64,000 bases of DNA from Acidicapsa dinghuensis (GTDB lineage Bacteria > Acidobacteriota > Terriglobia > Terriglobales > Acidobacteriaceae): assembly GCF_025685685.1 (NCBI RefSeq), contig NZ_JAGSYH010000004.1, positions 903,386 to 967,385 on the forward strand, read 5' to 3'. Position 1 is the first letter of the stretch. The number at the start of each line of letters is the position of its first letter. Both the position numbers and the translations under genes were made by a program. The notes under the pieces were generated by a model that saw only the letters and a program-made list of their open reading frames with translations, was not told the origin of the DNA and did not search any database. Positions 18,801 to 26,797 of the stretch are shown one piece after another.

Positions 18801-19487
18801 GTCGTACGGCGGATCGTAGTTGGTGGTATAACCTTCAGTCTCCGATTGCGGGACCGGGATGCCGTTGTAGACAATTTCTTCTTCAAAGTCGGCGCCGCCG
18901 CTAACGCGGTGGGAGAACGTGCTGCCCGTCACGCCGGGGGCCAGGAACTGCAAAGAATCGATCTGGCGGCCGCGCCCTGAAACCTCAGAAGGCAACGCTT
19001 CGACGACCACAGGCTCGATGGTGCTGCCCAATTCAGGCTGAGTGGTGTTCAGCGCGATTTGATCGGCTGTGACCTGTACAGTCTCGGTAGTGGCGCCTGT
19101 CGATAGAGTGAAGTCGACAGTGCCTTCTCGGCTAACTTCGAGCGTCACATCGCTCTTCACTGCCTTTTTAAATCCAGGCGCGTCCACGCTTATCTTGTAC
19201 TTGCCAGGATTAAGGCCTCTGAACGAATACGTGCCGGCGCTTTCCGTCACGGTATGAGCAGTCACCGAAGTTGATTCATCGGTGATGGTTACGCTGGCGC
19301 CCGAGATAACGGCACCACTGCTGTCAGTGACTGTACCGGTTACGCCCGAGCTGGCCTGCGCGGAGGCGGTCCGCGGAGCCATCAGAGCTAGAAAACCGAA
19401 AGCTACTGCGAGTGCGAATGCCGCCCATGTTTGTGGGCTGGGCAGACGTCGTCGCTGGCGCTCCTTGGGTATGGGAATGTGTCTCAC
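15822..19487 (-). CDS. TonB-dependent receptor with carboxypeptidase-regulatory-like domain
   Basis: A 1221-residue outer-membrane protein of the Oar-like group common in Acidobacteria. It has a signal peptide (LALMAPRTASAQA), a CarboxypepD_reg-like beta-sandwich at about residues 45-125 (GTVTDSSGAVISGASVTI, AGTYSFRGLNPGKYKI), a plug domain (SGRGRQIDSLQFLAPGV) and a long barrel ending in the aromatic QVKLELQF typical of outer-membrane proteins. It should import a bulky ligand, plausibly a glycan fragment, using TonB energy. The start chosen is GTG 19487, because AAGGAG lies seven bases upstream; an upstream ATG at 19502 lacks such a site. Two inverted LacI-type operators lie about 100-130 bases upstream, linking it to the mannosidase and ROK kinase. 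Confidence 0.93.
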   Translation of the reverse strand: MRHIPIPKERQRRRLPSPQTWAAFALAVAFGFLALMAPRTASAQASSGVTGTVTDSSGAVISGASVTITDESTSVTAHTVTESAGTYSFRGLNPGKYKISVDAPGFKKAVKSDVTLEVSREGTVDFTLSTGATTETVQVTADQIALNTTQPELGSTIEPVVVEALPSEVSGRGRQIDSLQFLAPGVTGSTFSHRVSGGADFEEEIVYNGIPVPQSETEGYTTNYDPPYDFVQEFRVERTTFSAQFGLGQGALTYQMKSGTNQYHGNAFEINRNSFFDSVGFFNGPNFNSANVDDKAPVDHENNYGFSVGGPIRIPHLYDGRNKTFGYYSQEWYKQNTENLTNGTVPTVAEKTGDFSNYLGTNKAGDQIVVPIYDPTTGKQFQCNGVLNVICPDRISPIAASLLQYIPDPDNSGTGVGGQTNNKNFVPFISPQIQHIWGFTVDQTLTPTQSLHYSEWRNTFHNYGFDNAPIVQPFGNPVNPLESLRYYPNVGTVFLLNYSNTITPHLVMTAGAGWIGEINNQFNVNKFAPVAVFYGVQQEDIMPSITFDGQHATTSFGTGGSNSGSVNRKLGLAAVNNWLWTKGRNTFNIGGEARRSYQDDNEEQTEGGHYAFSQRTTSIENIADPNFNNYGSSFASFLLGLPDEADRSNSLEERLRNFDISPYVMDDIKLSPKLTVNIGVRWDIQVPFTENHNQIVFFNQDNPGTDPSAIGPNGPIAGSASKFGDCTGCAGFNRADIHWGHFGPRFGLAYKLNDKTVLQGGFAIAFLNGGAYEYGTNKVAVNDGNLLVGQFHRASSSTWVSNPGSWDITANQITPTTPVTFGPGIGGGNQIEAFSKNDGYAPYSQQWNINLQRELPYNMLLTAAWVGNRVIHLPSQLNRIDQMDPAFDAQYGNVQSSCNPGTSVLSDNFGPYDPILNPSGCAAADGFSMPYTNFYNDFGNSSSVAQSLVPYPQYNYIFNNFEAKGTDFYNSAQIEVDKRFSNGLSFLAGYTLSRLMANANSGFSSFANGGINKYNQGVEYTIDNNDETNTVKISGTYELPIGPGKKFVNNHKLGNVVGGWQVGWVLDYESGTPFGVGESGTPFPNGFNRPNRNPGVGVQIASYDRVRDYFTKQGGQGTGPSMFNSAAFSTTATQYVIGNAVRNYSGLRGAPLRQEAFNARKHFYIGEKVQAILQVDYFNAFNRTQFGGPDTNASDGTFTQDTSTGSGLSNRQGQVKLELQF

Positions 19488-19578
19488 TGGATCTCCTTGC
19501 ATACATCTCAGTTCTGGTTCAAACGTGGATGGGAACACGGGCAACGACTGCTCAAATACCTATCACGCTCGCTGCTCC

Positions 19579-19622
19579 GCAGTGGAATCGATACCATTCA
19601 TGGTGGTACCGATTCCACTGCG
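19579..19622. promoter_or_regulatory. Paired inverted LacI-type operators upstream of TonB receptor
   Basis: Site one, 19583-19596, reads TGGAATCGATACCA. Site two, 19604-19617, reads TGGAATCGGTACCA on the opposite strand. The symmetry extends outward as CCGCAG on both sides, so the 44 bases form one large imperfect palindrome. The site centres are 21 bp apart, two helical turns, which places both on the same DNA face. The rest of the 19503-19858 gap is AT-rich and shows no gene. Confidence 0.82.
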
Positions 19623-19858
19623 GAACTATACTTGCCCCAAAAATCGACTGTCAAGGAATTTTTATAATCAAGAACCACCAATCGCAAGAAGGTTGCCTGA
19701 GCCTAAAAAAAAGACAAGGAGCGCCTTTTGACGCGTGCATTTACTTACTGCAAGTATAAGATTATAAATAACATATATCCAGATCCCCTGAAGCTACAAG
19801 AAGTTGGATTCTCTTAGTTTTTTTCTACAAAAAAGCGAAAGCAAGAGAAGCAAGAAAA

Positions 19859-21673
19859 TCAGGGTCTGCTCTGCGGCCGTGACTCCGAACTCGCCGATGG
19901 TTCATCTACCTGTATCTGCCGGTCGCCTTGAACATTTTTGAGTGTTTGGACGATTCCGCTCGGCCAGCGAATTTCAATCGTATCCGCAACCGGACTCGCC
20001 CCAAGACCGAAATGCACCCGCGGATCGCTCGCAGACAAATAGCCACTTGAGGTCGTCGCGGTAACCCACTGCGATCCCTGAGAAGTAGTCATCTTCACCA
20101 CAGCACCTATACCATCCCGGTTGCTGGTGTGCCCTGTCAGATGGAGGGTGATCCAGTGATTGGTGGACTTCGTCTCATTGTGAAGCATGTATGCCTGGCC
20201 GCCATTGGTGGTAACGACAGCATCGATGCGTCCATCGTTGTCAATATCGCCGATCGCCATGCCACGGCCCACCCACGCCTCATGAAAGATGTCCCCCGAA
20301 GTCGATGAAACGTCGACAAAGCGCTTGCCGGTGTTACGAAGAAGCATCATCGGCTCTTTGTAATGAAGCTGAGGCATCGTCTTCTCGATCGTGTCGAGAT
20401 CATGCCCCTGGGCGATCAGCAGGTCTTTCCAGCCGTCGTTATCGTAGTCGAAAAATCGCAGGCTCCAACCGGAGTGCAAGAGCGTAATGTTGCCAAGGCC
20501 ACTTTGCGGAGTCGCGTAATCGAAGGTTCCGTCGCGATTGTTTCGATAGAGGGCATACCGCTGATTGGCTAGATCAGTCACAACAATGTCGGGCCAGCCA
20601 TCGTTGTCGTAGTCTGCAAAATCAATGCCCATCCCCGCATAGGTCTGCCCATCTGCGTTGACGCCAACACCCGACTCCAGGCCTACTTCCTCGAACGTAC
20701 CGTCCGCCTTGTGATGAAACAGGAATTCGGGCATCGAATCATTGGCAACGAAAATATCGGTAAGCCCATCGTGATCATAATCTGCTATGGCAATCCCCAG
20801 CGCCTTTGCTGGCTTGTCAAGACCTATCTTGTGCGTGATCTCTGTAAAGTGGCCGTTGCCATCGTTGTGGTAGGCGAGCATGGTGATGGGGGGAAAGACA
20901 TCGGGATGACAATACCCTCGGTAGCCTGGGCGGTGCTCGCCGCACCACACATCGTCCCAGTCCCACGTCACATACCGGTCGACGACGAGATCGAGCCGAC
21001 CATCGTTATCTAGATCGATCCACGTAGCCGAGGTAGACCAGCCACTTCCCGCGACACCTGCTTTCTCCGTCACATCGGTAAAAGTGCAGTTGCCATTGTT
21101 GTGGTAAAGCCGGTTACCGCCATAGCCAGTTACGAAAATGTCTTCGTAGCCGTCATTGTCGTAGTCGGCCACAGCCACGCCCATGTCATAACCGACTCCC
21201 TCGAGCCCCGCTTTCTCGGTAATGTCTTCAAACGTTCCATCGGACTTCTGATGGTACATGCGGTTCCAATCCTGTGGGCCGCTCTTTTTAGGAATAAATC
21301 CCTTGGGGGTTGGATCTGTGTAAGGAGCTCCATTGAGCAGGTAGAGATCAAGGCGGCCATCGTTGTCGCAGTCGAAAAGCGCCGCACCAGATCCCATCGT
21401 TTCAATGAGATATTTGCGAGAAGTATGGGGAGCTACATGGAGGAAGTGGACGCCTGCTTTAGCAGTAATATCGACGAACTTACCCGGCACATCTTCTGAA
21501 CTGGTTGAAGTGGAACCCGCACTGCCTTTGATCTGACCGATGAGGCAATCTGCATTGATATGCAGGACCGCGGTTAGCGCAATCGAAAGTGCCCCGGTTT
21601 TCAGGAATGCATGTCGCCTCACGGTTTGCCCCGTCGGGGATCTGGAGCAATAGCCGAGATAGCGACTGAACAT
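19859..21673 (-). CDS. CRTAC1-like FG-GAP protein with ASPIC/UnbV C-terminus
   Basis: A 604-residue exported protein of the CRTAC1 family. After a signal or anchor segment (LSIALTAVLHINADCLIG) come six or more FG-GAP/VCBS repeats forming a beta-propeller, each with a calcium-binding loop such as DCDNDGRLDLYLLNG, DYDNDGYEDIFVTGYG and DLDNDGRLDLVVDRY. The C-terminal ASPIC/UnbV domain reads HWITLHLTGHTSNRDGIGAVV and DPRVHFGLG. Such proteins bind surface ligands or glycans; the precise role is unknown. Its ATG at 21673 has a GAGGA site seven bases upstream and lies 55 bases inside the 3' end of the next CRTAC1 gene, so the two are translationally coupled. Confidence 0.93.
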   Translation of the reverse strand: MFSRYLGYCSRSPTGQTVRRHAFLKTGALSIALTAVLHINADCLIGQIKGSAGSTSTSSEDVPGKFVDITAKAGVHFLHVAPHTSRKYLIETMGSGAALFDCDNDGRLDLYLLNGAPYTDPTPKGFIPKKSGPQDWNRMYHQKSDGTFEDITEKAGLEGVGYDMGVAVADYDNDGYEDIFVTGYGGNRLYHNNGNCTFTDVTEKAGVAGSGWSTSATWIDLDNDGRLDLVVDRYVTWDWDDVWCGEHRPGYRGYCHPDVFPPITMLAYHNDGNGHFTEITHKIGLDKPAKALGIAIADYDHDGLTDIFVANDSMPEFLFHHKADGTFEEVGLESGVGVNADGQTYAGMGIDFADYDNDGWPDIVVTDLANQRYALYRNNRDGTFDYATPQSGLGNITLLHSGWSLRFFDYDNDGWKDLLIAQGHDLDTIEKTMPQLHYKEPMMLLRNTGKRFVDVSSTSGDIFHEAWVGRGMAIGDIDNDGRIDAVVTTNGGQAYMLHNETKSTNHWITLHLTGHTSNRDGIGAVVKMTTSQGSQWVTATTSSGYLSASDPRVHFGLGASPVADTIEIRWPSGIVQTLKNVQGDRQIQVDEPSASSESRPQSRP

Positions 21674-23502
21674 GGGTTGTCCTCACAAAGACTCGCTGTA
21701 ATCCCTTTATCTTCTGTAACGGTGTATATCCGATCAACAGCCGGCAATACGATCTTCTCCGTTGCCCCCGAAGGCCAGTGTATTTCCGCAGAGGCTGCAG
21801 ATGTCGAATCGCCTAGACCGAAGTGAACACGAGGATCGTTTGTAGAGGAATAACTACCCCCGCTTAAGACATCCTGACGCTGCCTCATTCCATTTGCGCT
21901 CAAGTAAACGGTCGCGCCCACAGCGTCACGCGGGCTTTTTGAGCCGCCAATCAGTTTTAATTCAACCCAATGATGATGGTCGGGATTCACGTTCTTGAGC
22001 AAAACCGGTGGGCCATCGATTGGACTGATCACAACATCTATTTTGCCATTGTTAAACAGATCGCCGAAAGCGGCGCCCCGCCCCGAAACGATCTGCGCTA
22101 AACCCGAGCCTTTAACCGGAAGCACCTCTTCAAATTTGCCGTCACCCATGTTGCGGAACAGCTCCGGGCGTTGCGCATAGGATGTACCCCAATCCAGACG
22201 ATCTGCCGCTGGATATATATGACCATTGATAAACATGAGATCGAGCCAACCGTCATTATCGAAATCTAGAAATCCATCGCCCCAACCCAGAAACGGAACT
22301 GTTTTATGACCAAGACCCGCTGCAAAGGATGCCTCAGTAAACGCGCCTTTGCCGTCATTCTTCATCAACAGCTTCTCTTCATCGGAAAAATCGGTGATGG
22401 CAAAGTCGAGGTTGCCGTTGTTCAGATAGTCGCCGACGGCGATCCCCATCGCGGCAACTTCCCTGCCATCTTCATTAAGGCCGAATCCAGATGAGAGACT
22501 TGCATCTTCAAATGTTCCGTTACCGCGATTCAAATACAGGTAGCTGAGAGTGGAGTCATTGGCGACGAGCAGGTCTGGCTTGCCATCATTGTTTACGTCT
22601 GCAAAGAGCGGTGTAATTCCATAGTATTTATTGACCTGATCAGAAACACCCGCCTTCACGCTTACGTCAGTGAACGTACCATCGCCGTTGTTATGAAAGA
22701 GGTGATCCGGTTCTCCCTGCAGTCCGCGGGGACCACACATAACATGTTCTCCGCGAAACTCACAGTAGGAATACCCTGTGGCCTCGGTCTTTTCGTAAGG
22801 CAGATTGTTGCGGTCAAAATGGACATATCCCGTGACAAACACATCCAGCAAACCATCTCCGTCGTAGTCACCCCACGTAGCACCGGCAGACCAGTTGCCC
22901 AGCGTCACGCCTGCCTTTTCTGCAACATCTGTAAAGGTGCCATCGTGGTTGTTGTGGTACAGACGATTCTTGCCCCAGTTAGCAACGAAGATGTCGGGCC
23001 AGCCGTCGTTGTCATAATCAGCAATCGCTACACCGAAGCCCCATCGATCATTCGTCACTCCAGCCTTCGCGGCAACATCCGTAAAGGTGCCGTCGTGATT
23101 ATTGTGAAAAAGCGCTGCATGAGGGGGAGTTTCTTTTCCGTCTTCAGCCGCGAACGTTGATCCATTCACGAGATAGATGTCGAGCCAACCGTCATTATCG
23201 TAATCAATCAATCCAAGACCTGAGCCGTTGGTGTCGATGATTAGCCGCTTGTCCGCCGCTCCCATGACATGCTTCCAATTTGAGAGACCGGACGCTTTTG
23301 TCACATCTTCAAATATGACAGTACCGGAATCCACGAAGCCGCTCGCCGTCGCTGATGCTTTATGCGCGTTGACAGAGGTTGGCTGACTCGATGCCGAATC
23401 CTGCGTTGCCTGCTGCAGGCCTAACAGCGGAGAACATATATATATGTGACATGCAATGATAAACGCCGTACCGAAGCTGACTTTACCTACCCAACGCACC
23501 AC
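21619..23502 (-). CDS. CRTAC1-like FG-GAP protein with ASPIC/UnbV C-terminus, paralogue
   Basis: A 627-residue paralogue of the gene that follows it, with the same layout: signal segment (FGTAFIIACHIYICSPLLGLQQ), FG-GAP repeats with calcium loops (DYDNDGWLDIYLVNG, DYDGDGLLDVFVTGYVH, DFDNDGWLDLMFINGH), then an ASPIC/UnbV domain (HWVELKLIGGSKSPRDAVGA, DPRVHFGLG). The GTG start at 23502 has GGAG five bases upstream; a second GTG follows directly. It overlaps the downstream paralogue by 55 bases. It lies upstream of the LacI-type-controlled TonB receptor and on the same strand, so a shared role in glycan capture is a reasonable inference. Confidence 0.93.
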   Translation of the reverse strand: MVRWVGKVSFGTAFIIACHIYICSPLLGLQQATQDSASSQPTSVNAHKASATASGFVDSGTVIFEDVTKASGLSNWKHVMGAADKRLIIDTNGSGLGLIDYDNDGWLDIYLVNGSTFAAEDGKETPPHAALFHNNHDGTFTDVAAKAGVTNDRWGFGVAIADYDNDGWPDIFVANWGKNRLYHNNHDGTFTDVAEKAGVTLGNWSAGATWGDYDGDGLLDVFVTGYVHFDRNNLPYEKTEATGYSYCEFRGEHVMCGPRGLQGEPDHLFHNNGDGTFTDVSVKAGVSDQVNKYYGITPLFADVNNDGKPDLLVANDSTLSYLYLNRGNGTFEDASLSSGFGLNEDGREVAAMGIAVGDYLNNGNLDFAITDFSDEEKLLMKNDGKGAFTEASFAAGLGHKTVPFLGWGDGFLDFDNDGWLDLMFINGHIYPAADRLDWGTSYAQRPELFRNMGDGKFEEVLPVKGSGLAQIVSGRGAAFGDLFNNGKIDVVISPIDGPPVLLKNVNPDHHHWVELKLIGGSKSPRDAVGATVYLSANGMRQRQDVLSGGSYSSTNDPRVHFGLGDSTSAASAEIHWPSGATEKIVLPAVDRIYTVTEDKGITASLCEDNPCSVAISAIAPDPRRGKP

Positions 23503-23568
23503 TCGATCTCCAACGCACTGCCGACCCTGCGATCGAGGCCCTGCAAAGTAGCGAACAGCGACTGTTCA

Positions 23569-24744
23569 CTACAAGGGAACATGGACCTCAGCACCATTGC
23601 GTTCCGCAGAAAGGTATCCGGCATAGATGGCCGCAATAGTATCACGCGCCAGTTCCAGACCTGAAGCGGGCTCTCGGCCGTAGTAAATGCTCTCCGCAAA
23701 ATCCTGAAATTCCTGCGGATAGCCGTGCATCCACGGTTCATCCGGAGCCGGATGGCTCCAGCCCTGCTTCGTTCCGATCTTTTCTGTCACGTAGATGTTA
23801 CTGAATCCTGCTTCACAAGGATTGTAGGTTTCCAGTGCGTTTATCGGATTGAGGTTGCACCGTGTGCGATGGTTATTGGAACGCACCTCGAGCCAATTGT
23901 TCACTCCGCCCATTACTAGTTCCGAAGCAAAAATGTCTGCGATAGTGCCATCGGAGAAGACGATGTGCATCTGCGCATAGTCTTCCACATCTTCATATTC
24001 GGTTCGTAAAAAGCCTTCGTCGCGATATTCTTTCAGCCGCGAGACCTCGTGGGTACGCGCACTGACTTTCACCGGACGTATAGGAACTCCGTTGCGAGAC
24101 TGACCCTCCACGCGTTTCAGATACAGCGCCGTGCTCAATGGGTGACACCCTTTGCCTACCATCGAACCGCCGCCTGAAAACCGCCAGGAACCATAATACG
24201 GTGAATGTGATCCACTATGTGATTGTTCTCCCAGCATCCATAGAATCTGTGCACTGGAGCCCACGATAATCTCGCGCTCCTTCTGTACTGCAGGTGCGTA
24301 TACCCAATTTTCGGCATAACAAGCGCATTTGCCGCTTGCCCGTGCAGCCGACAGAATCCGTTCGCAACTTCCCACTGCTTCGCGAAGCATTTCTTCTTTC
24401 GAGTGAGTATTCCCGCGAAACTTCTCGATACCCGCACCGAAGCAGCCCGTAAGTGGCTTCTCGATAACCACATGCTTGCCCGCTTGGAAGGCCTGAGTCG
24501 CTAGTTGTTCGTGCGTGGAAGGGGGCGTACATAGATCGACTACATCGACTGCAGAGCAAAGTTCACCCATGCTCGCAAAAGTATTAAGCCCTCGCGCTTT
24601 AGCAAAGGCTTCGCATGCCTCAGTGGTTTTTGAATAGACACCGACGACTTCTACTGGAACTCCGTAAACGCGCCGTAAACCATCGTAATGAAAACTTGCC
24701 GCAAACCTCGCCCCTACAATGCCCACACGAACCGCTTCTGCCAT
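23569..24744 (-). CDS. Gfo/Idh/MocA-family oxidoreductase
   Basis: A 391-residue NAD(P)-dependent oxidoreductase, cytoplasmic. The Rossmann fold starts at once (VRVGIVGARFAASFH), and the family EKP motif is present in HVVIEKPLTG. The C-terminal substrate domain includes GGGSMVGKGCHPLS. Members act on sugars or inositols; the substrate here is not readable. ATG 24744 is chosen over an upstream TTG at 24798 because it sits directly at the Rossmann fold and has GGGG eight bases upstream. A LacI-type dyad (24785-24796) lies just upstream, and a second Gfo/Idh/MocA gene runs in the opposite direction from 25048. Confidence 0.9.
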   Translation of the reverse strand: MAEAVRVGIVGARFAASFHYDGLRRVYGVPVEVVGVYSKTTEACEAFAKARGLNTFASMGELCSAVDVVDLCTPPSTHEQLATQAFQAGKHVVIEKPLTGCFGAGIEKFRGNTHSKEEMLREAVGSCERILSAARASGKCACYAENWVYAPAVQKEREIIVGSSAQILWMLGEQSHSGSHSPYYGSWRFSGGGSMVGKGCHPLSTALYLKRVEGQSRNGVPIRPVKVSARTHEVSRLKEYRDEGFLRTEYEDVEDYAQMHIVFSDGTIADIFASELVMGGVNNWLEVRSNNHRTRCNLNPINALETYNPCEAGFSNIYVTEKIGTKQGWSHPAPDEPWMHGYPQEFQDFAESIYYGREPASGLELARDTIAAIYAGYLSAERNGAEVHVPL

Positions 24745-24784
24745 GTCTTTGTCCCCTTCGCGGATGCACAATCTGTCTCGGATC

Positions 24785-24796
24785 GAAATCGGTTTC
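24785..24796. promoter_or_regulatory. Second-type LacI-like operator (GAAATCGGTTTC)
   Basis: A 12-bp near-perfect palindrome with central CG, of the general LacI/GalR form GAAANCGNTTTC. It differs from the TGGAAWCGRTACCA sites, so it may answer to another regulator. It lies 41 bases upstream of the Gfo/Idh/MocA ATG, overlapping the usual promoter position. The rest of the 24745-25047 gap shows no gene. Confidence 0.5.
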
Positions 24797-25047
24797 AATC
24801 ACTACTAGCCATATGAGTCTATCGAAAGACGAGGAGAGGGCCGAGCAAGCTTCTCGGCTACGGCGCCGCCAGTTGCGACAATCTCAATGGAAGAGTGATT
24901 GCTAAAGTCACATTGACTGGAATAGAGTGCTTGCTGTCTGCAATTTTAGTTTGAGATCGCAACTAATGTATCGCGAGCGTCAAACTATCTTTGCCATTTT
25001 GCTCCAAAGGAGCGGGTGGCCTCTATTGCAGACGTGATCACAACACT

Positions 25048-26247
25048 ATGCATACCAATGGTCTGAGCCGCAGGATCTTTCTTCGCACCGTCGGCGCGAC
25101 AGGGTTATTGAGCGCCCTACCCGAAGGTAGCTTTTCTTCCCATCCAGCCCACTCTGGCACAACGTGCGAAGTTGCATCACCCGATCCCGCTGAAGATGCA
25201 GTTCCGAAGTATTCCATCAAGTTCGCCGTTTGTGGCATGAGCCACGATCATATTTACGGAATGGTCGGCGCCATTCAGCGAGGCGGAGGTATTCTCATCG
25301 CCGCCTATGGCGAGGAGCCAGAGAAGCTAGCGACGTTCATCAAACGATTCCCCGGCGTCAAGATCGTCAGATCCGAAGACGAGATCCTAAACGATGCCTC
25401 CATTCAGCTTGTCCTCAGCTCCACCATCGCGAGTCACCGCGCTCCTCTCGGTATTCGAGTTATGCGCCACGGCAAGGACTATCTGAGCGACAAACCGGGC
25501 ATAACCACTCTGGAACAACTTGCCGAGGTGCGTAAAACGATTGCGGAAACTAATCGCATCTACGGAATCATGTACAGTGAGCGGTTTGAAGTGCGAGCAG
25601 CCGTTAAGGCCGGCGAGTTGATCCAGTCCGGTGCAATTGGTCGCGTCATTCAAACGATCAACATCGCTCCTCATCAGATTTATCAGCACCAAGGCGACGC
25701 TGGTGGCGGTGGCAGCAGGCCAGATTGGTTTTGGAATCCAGACTTATACGGTGGCATCCTTTGCGATATCGGCTCGCATCAGGTGGATCAATTTCTCTAC
25801 TACACCGGCTCCACAGATGCCGAAGTAGTCGCCTCACAGATTGCAAATGTGGCACATCCCGAACACCCCCGCTTTCAGGACTTCGGCGATATGATGCTGC
25901 GCGGCAATCGGGGCGTTGGCTATGTCCGGCTTGATTGGTTTACGCCTGATGGGTTGGGAACCTGGGGTGATGGACGCCTGTTTGTGCTTGGAACCGAGGG
26001 CTATATCGAAGTCCGCAAATACACCAACGTCGCAGTCAGCAAGACTGGAAACAATCTGTTCATAGTAGATAAGCATCAAGCGCGCTACATCGACTGCAAT
26101 AACGTGACTCTTCCCTTCGGTCCTCAGTTTGTCTCCGATATCGTTAATCGAACTCACACCGCGCAGGATCAGGCGCAGTGCCTGCTGGCCGCTGAACTCG
26201 CAATCAAGGCGCAGCGCAACGCAGCGATGGTCCACTTAAGCACATGA
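25048..26247 (+). CDS. Gfo/Idh/MocA-family protein with twin-arginine signal
   Basis: A 399-residue protein with a Tat-type N-terminus (SRRIFLRTVGATGLLSAL) that should carry it, folded with its nucleotide cofactor, to the periplasm. The Rossmann part (IKFAVCGMSHDHIYGMVG) has the Cys-Gly-Met variant common in exported members. The EKP motif is changed to DKP (YLSDKPGITTL). The substrate domain carries RPDWFWNPDLYGGILCDIGSHQVDQF. Exported members are known to act on glycans (for example GH109-like redox glycosidases), but no clear GH109 signature was identified here. ATG 25048 directly precedes the Tat signal; the ribosome site is weak. The cupin gene follows after 82 bases. Confidence 0.9.
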   Translation: MHTNGLSRRIFLRTVGATGLLSALPEGSFSSHPAHSGTTCEVASPDPAEDAVPKYSIKFAVCGMSHDHIYGMVGAIQRGGGILIAAYGEEPEKLATFIKRFPGVKIVRSEDEILNDASIQLVLSSTIASHRAPLGIRVMRHGKDYLSDKPGITTLEQLAEVRKTIAETNRIYGIMYSERFEVRAAVKAGELIQSGAIGRVIQTINIAPHQIYQHQGDAGGGGSRPDWFWNPDLYGGILCDIGSHQVDQFLYYTGSTDAEVVASQIANVAHPEHPRFQDFGDMMLRGNRGVGYVRLDWFTPDGLGTWGDGRLFVLGTEGYIEVRKYTNVAVSKTGNNLFIVDKHQARYIDCNNVTLPFGPQFVSDIVNRTHTAQDQAQCLLAAELAIKAQRNAAMVHLST

Positions 26248-26329
26248 TATTTTTACTTCGATTCCGGCTCACGGAAGTTGAAGATTTTGACTACTGGAAT
26301 GCAATGCCAACCCTTTCGATGGAGGCTCG

Positions 26330-26773
26330 ATGTTTACTAGACGCGATTTCGCAATTTGCGTGGCGACTGTAGCCTTGACCGTAACTGCCTTAGCAATGGC
26401 TGATGCGGCGAGTCCTATTATTGGCGAGACGGCGTGGGACTGGAATACTCTCGTTACGAAGAAGACGCCCGTGGGCGAAGTACGCTCTATCGTCAAAGGT
26501 CCAACTGCGACACTTGATGAACTTGAAATGCACGTGACGACTCTTAACCCTGGCATGGCCTCACATCCTCCGCATCACCATCCCAATGAAGAGCTGATCC
26601 TGGTTGATTCGGGCACGGTAGAGGCGCTTATCAATGGCCAATGGAAGCGGCTCGGGCCCGGCTCCGTTATCTTGAACGCGTCCAACGTGCTCCACGGCCT
26701 GCGCAACGTGGGGCAAACTCCCGCTCAATATCACGTCGTCAGCTGGCGAACGGACAAAACACCAAAAGAATAG
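26330..26773 (+). CDS. Exported cupin-domain protein
   Basis: A 147-residue protein with a signal segment that begins MFTRRDFAICVATVALTVTA, which looks Tat- or Sec-like. A single cupin barrel follows, with both metal motifs: HPPHHHPNEELILVDSG (motif 1 histidines and Glu) and VLHGLRNVG (motif 2 His). Such small cupins bind sugars or act as isomerases or dioxygenases; the activity is not readable. GGAGG lies four bases upstream of the ATG. It probably shares a transcript with the exported Gfo/Idh/MocA gene 82 bases upstream, which suggests joint work on a carbohydrate in the periplasm. Confidence 0.88.
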   Translation: MFTRRDFAICVATVALTVTALAMADAASPIIGETAWDWNTLVTKKTPVGEVRSIVKGPTATLDELEMHVTTLNPGMASHPPHHHPNEELILVDSGTVEALINGQWKRLGPGSVILNASNVLHGLRNVGQTPAQYHVVSWRTDKTPKE

Positions 26774-26797
26774 GAGCGTTATCGTCGTAAAGATGTA

